Below, piece by piece: positions 32,482 through 43,031 of a stretch of 64,000 nt of DNA. The DNA comes from Bipolaris cookei (taxonomy: Eukaryota > Ascomycota > Dothideomycetes > Pleosporales > Pleosporaceae), in assembly GCA_002286855.1 (NCBI GenBank), contig NRSV01000092.1:1-64000 (forward strand), written 5' to 3'. A program made the position numbers and the translations under genes. Positions within the stretch are counted from its first letter, which is position 1, and each line of letters begins with the position of its first letter. A model generated the notes under the pieces. That model was not told the origin of the DNA. It ran no database searches and saw only the letters and a program-made list of their open reading frames with translations.

Positions 32482-35444
32482 CTATCTGCTCCTATCAGCC
32501 CTCCTATCATCAAGTTCCGTGCCCTGGTCCCCGCTGTCATCATCGCTCTCCTCATCATCCACGCCAATAGCAAAAGCTTCACCGTGCCTCTCCCCCGTTC
32601 CCTGCTCAGGCATCGGACTAGCAAGCCTCAACCCCCCAACCTCCTTCATCCCCACTTTCCTCCGTCCCCAATTGATTATACGCTTTCCAAATGCCGCCAG
32701 TCTCTCCATACCCTCGTCACCATTAGTACCACCAGCACTAGCATGCCCCGCCTCGACCTTGAATTGGTATTTCAGGCAGTCTTTGATAGTAATGAGACCG
32801 GTGAGCTGGCCGCGATACTCGACTAAGATGACTCGCGGTCCTACCTTTTTGAAGATTTCCATGACCGTCTCTAGGGGCAGGCGGGGATGGACGGACAGTG
32901 GAGTGGGATCAGCAAATCGTGTAAAATCGAGATTGGTCTGCGACGAGGTACTAGGGATAGACTCGAACGTTGTATTTAGCGATGCTCCAGTTCCCCCATG
33001 TGTTTGCATGGTGCTCTGAGTAGACGCAGACGGATGTGTGAAATGGCACTTGGCGTGCGGTGGGGCGTGTTGCTCTATTTTTGCGCGTTCAATGGCATAC
33101 CGAAGCTCTGTGCGCCCGATATATCCAACCAGCGTCTTGGTCTTCAGGTCTTCAACGATAGGGTAACCTTGGTATTGGTTCTCATTCATAAGACGCTCCA
33201 TCTGTCGTAGCTTCATCCCAGTAGCCGATATGCACACGACGCGACTTGCCATGACCTGAGAGACTGGCACGCCAAAAGTGTGCTCTTCCTTGCTATCCAG
33301 AAATGGGTAGCCGTTTAGATAGATCATGCGATCTGCGATTCCGCCATGTCCGAACCGCTCGCTCACTGCCTTTGTGACACCAACGACAATCATGGTGGGT
33401 AGAATATAAGTCAGCGCGCCTGTAATCTCAAACATGATGACAACCACCGAAACGGTGATATGCATGATGCCACTCAGTGATGCGGCGGCTCCAAGGAAAG
33501 CATATGTGCCCGGTGTAATGCATGGTCCGTCTGGTCCACAAGCCGAAAAGAATGCTGAAGTAGGAAAGGATTCATGAAGGGCCTGAACACAGATGCCCAC
33601 CATACGGCCAAACGCCGCGCCAATCGCCATACTGGGCACGAATATACCAGCTGGTACCTTGCATCCGAACGATATGATGACCAGCAAGGTTCTGATGATG
33701 GTTGCAATAGCAAGCGTCGCGACATTATGCCACCTCTGTGCTGCATCACACAACCTGTCGTAATCCTTGCCCTGCTTGCACTCTCGAAACAAAATCTCCA
33801 TGCTCTCTGTCATGTCGATGCGCAGAAACATGTTGGGGTAGCATATAACACCCGTGATGATGGCCAGGGTAACAGCCTCAGTAATAGGGTACGCAGCAAG
33901 GTACTTTTTGCGAAACACCTGCATCTTGAGATTCCACTTGATGACAAAGGCGCCGTAAAGACCGCCGAAAACGCCAATGATGAGGTAGAAAACAATCTCG
34001 AAAAAGTGCCAGGAACGATCGTACGAGACGTTGAACATGACCAGTTGGCCGGTACGGAAGGGGTTCATGGCCTATAGCAGCTTCAGTCAGTCTTGTTTTT
34101 TTATAGGATAGAGACAAAATAAGGGGTACTTACAGAGAGAACAGCCGTAGCAACCAAAGCACAAAAGTAGCTTCTCCAGAGTGTCTTTAGTGGAAACTGA
34201 TTGCTCATTTCCTCCAAGCTGAACAGTACACCTCCAATGGGACTTCCAAATGCCACGCCGACACCCGCCGCCGCACTTGCGCTCAGAATCTCTCTAGTCT
34301 TGGCTGCATTTCTCCTATACTTGTCGAAGAACCTACTAATCACATTTCCCGTGCAGACAGCATAGTGCACGCTGGGTCCCTCCTTGCCGACCGATAGGCC
34401 CGAGCCAATAGCTAGAGGCAGCCCAATCGACTTGATAGAGAGCGTCGTGAAGCCCAGGAAGCCCTTCATGACGAATCCCGCAATGATGCACTTCATCTCC
34501 GAGATACCGGATCCCGCCGCATACGGCGCGAAGCTCTTGACCAGCCTCGCAGACGTAAAGGAGAACAGTGCTGCGAAGAGGATGTAGAAAAGGTAATTCG
34601 CAGGCCAAAACCCTGTCCAGTGTTTCCACTCAGCACACCCTCCCTCAGCGCCCCAACAGCAGAAATGCTCGTTGAGGTAAAAAGCCGTGGTGCAATGCCC
34701 CAGCTTGATGTCGCTCAGCCATTCAGTCACGATATTCAAGCAGGCAGCGTTGAGTCCAATTGCTGCTCCCACCAGCGTAACAACAATCCAGGCCTGACCC
34801 GCATCGTACATCTCTGCAATCTTCCTCCTCCACTTGCCTCTCCCGCGGCCCAGAAACACTTTGTTGACACCGCCATCCTTTCGCACACCAATGCTATCTC
34901 GTTTCCGCTGCCGCGCCTTCCGCCTCAGTTGTTCGCGCGCAGCATCCTGCACCCAATCTATAGTCGTAAAGTCCTCGTAGCGCTTGATCTCTGCAATCTC
35001 CTCGACAATCGCAGCCTCGGCATGCGTGCTCTCTGCAGCCTCGGTGTCCTCATCGCCGACATCGAGCGAGAGCAGAGAGTGGCTGGTTGTGCGGCGCCGC
35101 AGCGAGGGCGCAAACGAGGTTGAGTGCGAAGCTGGGCCTGGACGTGACGACTGGCGGCGCGTAGAGGGCGGTCGGCCGGCGGACCGTTGATAGGACGAGT
35201 CTACATGGAGCGAGGAGAACTGCGAGGTTGATGATACATGGCCGTGTTCGCCAGTGAATCCGGACCCATTCATCGCATCGTCGTGGTTCGTCCTGATTCT
35301 TCGTGTCGGCGCAAAAAGGAATGAATGTATAGGAGGGTTTAAGGATACGACGTTGCGAAACGGAATGCCCTCCTCGCCTGGGCTTATGCAAGGGTCCAGC
35401 ACCTTGACCCAGTGCCCACTGTCTCGGGGGTCCGATGTTGTCAT
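32482..35444 (-). CDS. CLC-family chloride channel / Cl-/H+ exchanger with CBS domains
   Basis: Exon 1 is 35444-34134 and exon 2 is 34071-32482, with a 62-nt intron (GTAAGT ... CTATAG, phase 0); 966 aa. A long hydrophilic, serine-rich N-terminus (about 1-185) precedes the membrane domain. CLC signatures are present: GSGISEMKCIIAGF, GKEGPSVHYA with the gating glutamate, GSPIGGVLFSLEE, and in the second half GIFVPSMAIGAAFGRMVG. Two CBS domains close the protein (about 700-865), separated by a Ser/Thr-rich loop. The gating Glu and the GSGIS form resemble yeast Gef1 and related endosomal/Golgi proteins that support organelle acidification and metal-ion homeostasis. Exchanger rather than channel activity is likely but inferred. 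The acidic C-terminus (DDEESDDDSGDQ) looks unstructured. Confidence 0.92.
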
Positions 35445-35888
35445 TGCACAGCCATGCCAAGGCTACACTGACTGCGCAATCGAGCAGATTGTATTTTCAT
35501 GTGTGTAGAATTTTTTCCATTTCCCTCTTTTACATCAATACCGTCTATCGCATGATGCTTGGGTATACTCGGTGATCTTGTCAACAAGCATGTGGAAATG
35601 ACACGTACAATTTTTGTCTGATTTTAGCATCGATCTCCATCTCTGCCACCAACGGACAAGATCACAATCCCCAACAAGGCCATCCGGCAGCACTTCGGTA
35701 CATGACTGAAAAAAATAAATATTCATATTCAACTACCTCATAGTAGTCATGCAAGGGTATCATCAAAGGGTTGTTCTATCGTCCATCGTCTATTCGTATC
35801 CATATCCAATCATCTTCCTATCCAAGCGTGTCCATGCTGTACAAAATATTTTGGCAAAGCAACCAGAGCTGTGATAAATGCAAAACTC
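35445..35888. other. Intergenic region between GUA1 3' end and CLC start
   Basis: No gene seen. It contains the promoter of the minus-strand CLC gene and the 3' region of GUA1. A pyrimidine-rich stretch lies at about 35510-35545. Confidence 0.5.
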
Positions 35889-37568
35889 CTACTCCATCTC
35901 AATGGTACCAGGAGGCTTGCTAGTGACTATTCAAAATTAGCAGACATTCCTTTGCTTCATCGGGATGAAAGAAAACTCACTATCATAAACCACACGGCAA
36001 ACGCCATTGACCTCGTTTACAATCCTCCTGCTCACTCTCTTGAGGAACTCGCCATCAAATGGATACCAGTCTGCCGTCATAAAGTCCGACGTCTCGACAG
36101 CCCTCAGTGCAATCACCTGGTCGTGCACACGCTTGTCGCCCATAACACCAACGGCCTTGACAGGGAGAAGCGCTGCAAACGCTTGACTGATGTTCCTGTA
36201 CAGACCAGCAGCCTTAATTTCCTCAATGAAGATGTGGTCAGCCTCACGTGCGATGCGGACCTGCTCGCGGGTGACCTCGCCCAAGATACGGATGGCGATA
36301 CCTGGGCCAGGGAATGGGTGGCGCCAGACGAGATCCTCTGGAATGCCAAGCTCCTTGCCCAGTTCACGAACCTCATCCTTGAATAGCTCGCGGAGAGGCT
36401 CAATGACCTTGAGCTTCATGTCCTTGGGAAGACCGCCGACATTGTGGTGCGTCTTGATGGTCTGCGAAGGGCCTTTGAATGAGAGAGATTCAATGACGTC
36501 AGGGTAGAGGGTACCCTGGAGGAGCCATTCAATGTCACCCGCCTCACTGGACGCATGAGCCTCTGCCTTGATCTTCTCGGCTTGCTCCTGGAACACTTCA
36601 ATGAAGGTGTTACCAATGATCTTGCGCTTCTTCTCTGGGTCATCGGTCACACCCTTCAGGCGGTCGAGGAACAGGTCGGATGCGTCAATGACTGTGAGGT
36701 TGATACCCAGACCTTCGTCCAGAGTCTTCTTGACCTGTACAGCCTCGTTGAGTCTCAGTACACCATTGTCGACCATGACGGCGTGGAAGCGATCGCCAAT
36801 AGCCTCCTTCATCAGCTTGGCGGCAACGGTTGAATCGACGCCACCACTGACGGCGCCAATAACTTGCCCCTTATCGCCCACCAACTTCCTGATGCGCGTA
36901 ATCTCTTGGTCCACAAACTTGCTCATGGTCCAGTTTGTGTTCGCTTGGCAGATATCAACGGCAAAGTTCTTCAATACCGTTGTTCCCTTCTTTGTGTGCG
37001 TGACTTCAGGGTGGAACTGAATGCCATAGTACTTGTTGGTCTTGTGTGCAATACCCGCAAACGGCGCATTGTTCGTAGTCGCAACAGTCACAAAGCCCTC
37101 GGGCATATGGCTGAGCTTGTCGCCGTGACTCATCCAGACCTCGAGGTCGTTGCCCAAGTCCTTGAACAGTTCGTCCATGTGTCCGCCGTGGCTCTCGACC
37201 TTGAGGTTTGCATGTCCATATTCCCTCTTCTCGCCTGCAGCTACTCCGGCGTTCTTGCCAAATTGCCATGCCATCTCTTGTAGTCCATAGCATATGCCCA
37301 AAATTGGGACACCTAGATCAAAGACAGCGTGGTCGACGTGGGGTGCGCCCTCCTCGTAGACTGAGTATGGGCCACCGGAGAGAATGATACCCTTTGGTGT
37401 GAAAGGAAGATCGGCAATTTTAGTGATACATGGCAGCATCTCAGAGTAGATGTTGAGCTCGCGGAGTCGACGTGTGATCAAATGTGTGTACTGCGAGCCA
37501 AAGTCGAGAACCAAGATGGTATCGAACGTCTTGTGGGGAGGAATTGGGTCGGAGTTGTCGGTCGCCAT
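35889..37568 (-). CDS. GUA1: GMP synthase (glutamine-hydrolysing)
   Basis: Exon 1 is 37568-35981 and exon 2 is 35926-35889, with a 54-nt intron (GTGAGT ... AATAG, phase 1); 541 aa, the normal length. I chose ATG 37568 (MATDNSDPIPPHKTFDTILV) because the upstream extension has no conserved sequence. The N-terminal class I glutamine amidotransferase domain has DFGSQYTHLITRR and the nucleophile Cys at about 91 (GICYGLQEMAW), with FHPEVTHT carrying the catalytic His/Glu. The ATP pyrophosphatase domain has the PP-loop SGGVDSTV (about 242). The C-terminal dimerisation domain has WRHPFPGPGIAIR. The tiny last exon restores the family's typical ending KPPGTIE. It converts XMP to GMP in the cytosol. It shares a 273-bp divergent promoter with BCP1. 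Confidence 0.96.
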
Positions 37569-37708
37569 TTTGAAAGAAGACGTACACTTGAAAAGCGTGT
37601 AATTTGATTCTGAAAGAAAGTGTTGACAAGAAGAAGAAAAAAGTTGAAAGAAAGAAGATGGGGTATCTGGGGGGAAATCAGGCACAGGAGGGGCTCCGTG
37701 ACTCTCGC

Positions 37709-37746
37709 AAATTTTGGTGGGGCCCAAAATTTCGCTATCGATAGCG
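37709..37746. promoter_or_regulatory. Two abutting perfect dyads in the GUA1/BCP1 divergent promoter
   Basis: AAATTTTGG, a six-base loop (TGGGGC) and CCAAAATTT occupy 37709-37732. They are followed directly by the 14-bp palindrome CGCTATCGATAGCG at 37733-37746. The pair sits 141 bp upstream of GUA1 and 96 bp upstream of BCP1, a position suited to a bidirectional control site. The binding protein is unknown. Confidence 0.45.
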
Positions 37747-37841
37747 CCGCCGACGCAGCGCGAAAGTCGCGTCGCTCGAATTCTCCACTCGTTTCAGCTC
37801 AGTTGGTAAAGAATTTGTATACTACACACTCATAACATCCA

Positions 37842-38835
37842 ATGACCAAGAGAAAGTCTGAGAGAGATCCCGAGGAGCTGCCCGATGCGCCGGAAAAGCG
37901 CACGCAGCAAGATAGCGACGACTCTGGTAGCGACGAGGTATGCGCTTCGGTCGATGTCTCTTCATGTAATATAGCGAGCTAACCGTTACATGCTAGGAAA
38001 TGGACATAGTGAATGTCGACTTCGAATGGTTTGATCCACAGCCAGCTGTTGACTTCCACGGGCTTAAGAACCTGTTGCGCCAACTCCTCGATGTCGATGC
38101 GCAATTGTTCAATCTCTCAGAACTCGCCGATCTTATATTATCGCAACCGCTCCTGGGAAGTACCGTCAAGGTTGACGGCAATGAGACGGATCCATACGCT
38201 TTCCTTACAGTCTTAAACCTGCAGACACACAAGGTACGCTTGCGCCTTGTCAATATGAGAGAATCGGCATATCTAACAAGCACCTATAGGACAAGAAAGT
38301 AATTAGCGACCTGACATCCTACCTCTCGAAAAAAGCTTCTTCAATCCCCACTCTCACGCCACTGCTCGCCGAACTTTCTACGGCGCAAATTGGTCTTATT
38401 CTGACCGAGCGTTTTATTAACATGCCACACGAGGTCGTACCCCCAATGTACACCATGCTGCTTGAAGAGATTCAATGGGCGGTTGAGGAAAAGGAGCCTT
38501 ACACATTTACCCACTACCTCGTGCTCTCAAAATGCTATTCCGAAATCCAATCCCAATTACCGAGTGGAGATGCGCCACCAAGCAAGAAGAAGAACAAGAA
38601 GACCGACGTTGGACAGGAGACATTCTACTTCCATCCCGAGGACGAGGTGCTACACAAGCATGCGGTGGGCTTCACGGACTTTGATTATGATACCCCGGTA
38701 GACGAGGGTGCGAGCGACAGCAAGAGAGCGTTTCAGGAATTGGGAGTTAAGCCTAAGGGACACATGGTGCTAATTGAGGCGGATAAGTTCAAGGGCGCTG
38801 TCGAGGCTGTGAAGACCTACCTAAACGGTCAATGA
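37842..38835 (+). CDS. BCP1: BCP1 / BCCIP family protein
   Basis: Three exons: 37842-37937, 37997-38233 and 38290-38835; 59- and 56-nt introns, both phase 0 (GTATGC...CTAG; GTACGC...CTATAG). The 292-aa product starts with a charged leader MTKRKSERDPEELPDAPEKR and an acidic run. It then shows the BCCIP core: VNVDFEWFDPQPAVDFHGLK, LLGSTVKVDG, INMPHEVVPPMYTMLLEEI and ETFYFHPEDEVLHKHA. In yeast the protein is a nuclear factor needed for export of Mss4 and acts as a chaperone for ribosomal protein Rpl23. The acidic stretch after the basic start fits that chaperone role. Confidence 0.93.
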
Positions 38836-39091
38836 TATCTTGGATGCTCATGCACGGTGCATCCAATGAGAGCCGTAGAGCGAAAGATCCCGTGATTGTC
38901 GTAACGTGTGCCAGTAATAGAATCGCAGCAACACCTGCAACCAACACAAACAAAGGGTGACTCTAACTAGTGTTACATTGCAAGGACACAAGCCGAATCT
39001 ATGTGAATCAAACCGTAGGAAATTGCTGATGCTCGCTCCTATACACACAAGTCTCAACATCCGTGCGCCTCCCCTTCAAAAATTACTCCGC

Positions 39092-40059
39092 TTAACCAAT
39101 GACAACTTTGCCCTCCTCGGGAAAGTCGTACGAGGGGACCTCAAGGTTGAGCGGGGCAGGCCCCTTTCTTATGCGGCCAGAGATATCGTAGTGGGATCCG
39201 TGGCAAGGGCAGAACCAGCCTCCAAAGTCACCAGCCTCGCCAATGGGGACACATCCAAGATGGGTGCAGACACCTGTTGCTGTTAACTCCAATCTCCATC
39301 TGTGCGGTTTGCGGTGTAACGTACCCAACATGATCAACCACTCGGGCTTCTGGACACGGGCAGAGTCGGGCTGGGGGTCACGGAGAGATTCCCATTTGGT
39401 ATCTTCAGCCTCCTTGATTTCGTCCTCGGTGCGGTGTCGGATAAAGACGGGCTTGCCTCGCCACTTGATAATGACCTGCTCTCATCAGCTTCCGATCGTT
39501 GGGTAGTCCATGTGATGTCGCAAAACATACGTTCTTGCCCTCGGGAATGGCAGCAAGGTCGATTTCAACCTTGGCTTGGGCCAAAACATCGGCAGAGGCA
39601 GACATGTTGACGAGGAAGTCTGTGAACGATTGGGTTAGCCGTTCGGTTCTCCATCAATTCGCGGACGCATGTCATCCAAAAAATAGCCAATTGCTCTCTC
39701 ACAGCCCCGAACATGCCATATCAATTCCGCTGAGCAATTTCCATCCGTCCATTGGGTTGTCGCGGTGCTGGTGACCTACCCTGTACGGTCGCCTTTGCAC
39801 CAAGCGCACTCAGCGCACCCATGGTTCCAACCATGAAGTACTGGAACACCTTTGGTCCCGTCTCGCCACCCTTATTCCTGTACGCAGCAAACGAGGGGAT
39901 CTTGGTCGTCTCCGGGGTGCCCTTGAAGGGGCTATCGAACGAGGAAGCCGAGGCGTTGCGGGTCTGCATGGCGGTGCAACCGGCCGCCCGGGCAACGGGC
40001 AATTGGTGAGCGGTCCATGAACGTGCAACGGCACGGGCGGTGTTGACGAGAGCGGGCAT
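39092..40059 (-). CDS. RIP1: Rieske iron-sulfur subunit of cytochrome bc1 (complex III)
   Basis: Four exons: 40059-39780, 39619-39531, 39475-39325 and 39273-39092 (introns of 160, 55 and 51 nt). This gives 233 aa, the usual size. The N-terminus (MPALVNTARAVARSWTAHQL) is an Arg-rich mitochondrial presequence. A single transmembrane helix (about 72-92, FQYFMVGTMGALSALGA) anchors it in the inner membrane. The C-terminal Rieske domain binds the 2Fe-2S cluster with CTHLGC and CPCHGS, and ends VPSYDFPEEGKVVIG. It transfers electrons from ubiquinol to cytochrome c1. The first intron is unusually long for this window, but frame and ligand order require it. A CCAATCA box lies about 110 bp upstream. 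Confidence 0.95.
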
Positions 40060-40689
40060 CGTGGACGCGAGTGGGCGAGGGTTGTGGTCGTTGATGGAGA
40101 GGAGCTTGGGTTGACGATGTTGAAGTTTTGGTTGGTTTGGCAGGGAGCGTTATGTCAGGTGTCGTCTGATTGGCCAGAAGATCTCATGGCCGACGAACAC
40201 CATCCAAGCGTCATCGCCCGAACACCACCATGGGCTTGTTGCAATTGGGATCTCGGCTGGGCTTGCTTGATACACAATATCGAACATTATGACTTTATCG
40301 TTGCTAAATATTTACCCCACAATGTGATTTTCTAGCAAAGCGTGATATTGTATCGTCATTTAATCCGACCGGCTTCCGAACCCTCATTTCTCTTTTCTTA
40401 AAAAATCATATATTCACTCTTACCACTAGAATGAAATTGTAGATCGTATGCACAAACTGTTGACCCATCCAAAATGAGTAATAGCCTTGGCGGCTGCCTG
40501 ACTTCTAGTTTGTGGTCTCAATCCACTAAATTATTCCTTTGCTCATTTACTACTTTCCTCGTCACTGACAATCCCTTCCTTCTCACCAATTTTCACAGGG
40601 TGCTCGTCAGTACAACCTTCTTAGTTAGTACCTATCTGATTTACTACCTTATTCAACGTCACCTAATAACTTTCGAATAACTCGCAGCC
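40060..40689. other. Divergent intergenic region between RIP1 and the POA1-like gene
   Basis: A 630-bp region without a gene, promoter for both neighbours. It includes a CCAAT-type site (40167-40173), a second reversed CCAAT core near 40238, and T-rich/CT-rich sequence before 40690. Confidence 0.55.
40167..40173 (-). promoter_or_regulatory. CCAATCA box upstream of RIP1
   Basis: TGATTGG on the plus strand reads CCAATCA towards RIP1, 108-114 bp before its ATG. CCAATNA is the consensus of the HAP/CBC complex, which activates respiratory genes in fungi. Position and target gene fit; binding is inferred. Confidence 0.45.
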
Positions 40690-41484
40690 ATGTCCAACAA
40701 CAAAAACGCCTCCATAACTTCCTACTTCAAGCCAAAAACCGGAGACCGCGATCAAACAATCCTCAAGAAACCTCCTAAAAATGAACCCGAAACCCTGCCA
40801 GTAGCAGAAACCCCAACATTCCAAGACACCAGCAAAGATAAATGCACAACACCATTATCCACATCCTCAGCCCTCCTCTTCTCAAAACGACAAGACACCA
40901 AGACCACTGCTACCCTCAAACCTCTTTCCTATAAAGACCTCCCCCCAAACCTTCCCTCCACCACCTCCACCACCCTCTCCCTAACCCACCACACTGGTCC
41001 CCTCTTCTCCGCACCCCCAGGCACCTTGCTCCTCCACGCCTGCAACACTCAAGGCTCCTGGGGCTCGGGCATCGCACTAGCCTTTAAACAGCATTACCCT
41101 AACGCCTACACCATCTACCACGCCTTCTGTACCAAAGAGCATCCCCCCAAAGGTGGCAACCCGGTGCTAGTCGGTACGACACTCTTGATTCTGCCGGTGG
41201 ACGGTGACAAGGGACATTGGATTGGGTGTCTGTTTACGAGTCGGAGGTATGGGAAGGGCAAGGATGGGGTGGGAGAGATTCTGAGGAATACGGGGAGGGC
41301 GGTTGAGGGGTGCTTGGGGCTTGTGGGGGTGATGGGGGAGGCGGTGGGTAGTGTGAGAATGTGTAGGATTAATAGTAGGAAGTTTGGGGTTCCGTGGGAG
41401 AGGACGGAGGGGGTGTTGCGGGGGGTTGTGGTAAGGGAGGGGTGGGTGGGGAGTGTGGAGGTGTGGAATACGGAGGGCAGTTAG
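40690..41484 (+). CDS. POA1: Macrodomain ADP-ribose 1''-phosphate phosphatase, POA1-like
   Basis: A single-exon frame of 264 aa from ATG 40690. The C-terminal two thirds form a macro domain of the Poa1 type: LLLHACNTQGSWGSGIALAF (about 112-131) holds the ADP-ribose-binding Asn and the Gly-rich turn. It is followed by KQHYPNAY, then GHWIGCLFTSRRYGKG and a late CRINSRKFGVPWERTE. Poa1 removes the 1''-phosphate from the ADP-ribose derivative produced during tRNA splicing. The N-terminal 90 residues are Pro/Thr/Ser-rich and disordered and begin with an ASITSYFKPK motif resembling a PCNA-interacting (PIP) box. Strand composition switches from C-rich to G-rich near 41180. Confidence 0.87.
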   Translation: MSNNKNASITSYFKPKTGDRDQTILKKPPKNEPETLPVAETPTFQDTSKDKCTTPLSTSSALLFSKRQDTKTTATLKPLSYKDLPPNLPSTTSTTLSLTHHTGPLFSAPPGTLLLHACNTQGSWGSGIALAFKQHYPNAYTIYHAFCTKEHPPKGGNPVLVGTTLLILPVDGDKGHWIGCLFTSRRYGKGKDGVGEILRNTGRAVEGCLGLVGVMGEAVGSVRMCRINSRKFGVPWERTEGVLRGVVVREGWVGSVEVWNTEGS

Positions 41485-41833
41485 GGGATGGATCTGAAGG
41501 GGTACGTGGTGGCTTATTAATGGGTATCGAATTTCGCATGCATGAAGTGGTAGAAGTGGGTTGATGAGTCTGTAGAGCTTCAAGTCATATCCAATTTTCT
41601 CAAGTAGCCGGTTTAAATTCAGCATCATGCTCAGGCCACACAAAAGATGCAGTTTGGAATAGTTTAATTTATATCACAATTCGATCAAACAGACCTTTCA
41701 TGTTCGCCCGAGCATAGTCAAATCTCCATATCGAATTCCGTCAACTCGTCGAGTACTCTCGGCATGGTATATCCTGCTGAACGCCAAATGCAATGCAAAC
41801 AATTCTTCTCCCCAAGTCTTGAATAAGCGCAAG
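41485..41833. other. Convergent intergenic region
   Basis: The 3' ends of the POA1-like gene and the histone-fold gene meet here. No gene or structured repeat seen. Confidence 0.5.
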
Positions 41834-42601
41834 TTACTTGCTACCGTTAATAGCCGTGAACCCTCCTGTTGGCCGCCTAATTACTGGACTGGCAGGCTTG
41901 TTCTCGGTCGCTGGGGGCTGGCTTGGTGGTCCACGCATCTCCATCTCAATTTGCATGGCTGCGGCATCTTCCTCTGGCTCACTGTCCGCAACACGGTCTA
42001 CTCCTTGATCGACTTCCATTGCATCGGGCGTCTCCTCTGGCTTGTCTGGTGACTGCGAAGCCGTGGCGGCGCCATTCTCAGGTGTTTGGATCTTGTCTGC
42101 GGCATCTTCTTCCACCGTCTCTACAGGCGCACCCAGTTTTGTCTGGCCATTTGCTAGAGGATCTTTCTTGCTTTCCTTCTCCTTCCTCTTCGCATCCTCT
42201 TTTTCCTTTTCCTCAATCCTCTTCTTTACCGTGCCCCATGTGCTCGTCTTGGGTGCGACATCGACGAGAAACTCGAGATTGTCGGTCTTTGCTACGGCGC
42301 TGCTGACATCGCGATACTGGATGTTGCGACGGGGCTTGCGCTCAGCTTTTACGACATTGTAGGTTGTAGTTGCGAGGTGCTGGATGAACATTTCTGTGGC
42401 GAGTGCGATGGCAAAGGCAGCGTTCTTAGAAGTTGTGATGCGCTCTGGGTCCGCTTGAATGATCTTCTGCACGCGTGCCACTGGTGAGAGAGTTAGCGGA
42501 TGAGGTCGTGTGAATAACGACTAAATATTTTACTCACACGGAAGCGAAACATGGCCGGTAATCTCCTTGTTGGGCGCAATCGGAGTGTTGTTGTAGGGCA
42601 T
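41834..42601 (-). CDS. Histone-fold protein, Dpb3/NF-YC (CBF/NF-Y) family
   Basis: Exon 1 is 42601-42538 and exon 2 is 42480-41834, with a 57-nt intron (GTGAGT ... CACCAG, phase 1); 236 aa. The join recreates the typical entry TGHVSLPLARVQKIIQ. The H2A-like histone fold covers about 14-105: ADPERITTSKNAAFAIALAT, EMFIQHLATTTYNVV and RNIQYRDVSSAVAKTDNLEF. The remainder is a Lys/Glu-rich then acidic disordered tail with PATENKPASPVIRRPTGGF near the end. Relatives are Dpb3 (DNA polymerase epsilon), Dls1/CHRAC-15 and NF-YC. The SLPLARV entry and the YRDV motif favour the Dpb3/CHRAC group. Expected nuclear, paired with an H2B-like partner. Confidence 0.85.
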
Positions 42602-43031
42602 GGTGGAGGAGGGTATCTTGCTCTGGCTGTATGTGCTGTGGATTGCTAGGTGGGTACTTGTAGGTTGATGCACGATTCCAGCAGAGGTTCCACAATGCAG
42701 CGGAGGCGAATCGTATTCAAGGTGTTGATTGACGCGGTCAAGTCGTGCAAAATAGTCGGGTTGAAGGTACAGTCGCGTACGGTGGTGGTTCCGAGGTGCG
42801 GGTGAAGACCAATCCCCACACCCCTGTCTAACTTTGGACGATCGTTTCCTGGGGCCCGGGGTGACGCGGACATCAACCGTCCTCACCTGTGTTCTCTGGG
42901 GATATCTGTCACTCTAGATTCATACAGCTGTTCTATCTGTTGCAATACTGATTTGTCACGTGTCATTGCTCTATCGTCATTCTGTGCTGAATCGAGCATC
43001 CATTGCAGTACCACAAAGGTATACATCAATC
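42602..43031. other. Divergent intergenic region
   Basis: A 430-bp promoter region for the histone-fold gene (minus) and the carboxypeptidase (plus). No further gene. Short frames on the minus strand overlap exon 1 of the histone-fold gene and are not separate genes. Confidence 0.5.
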
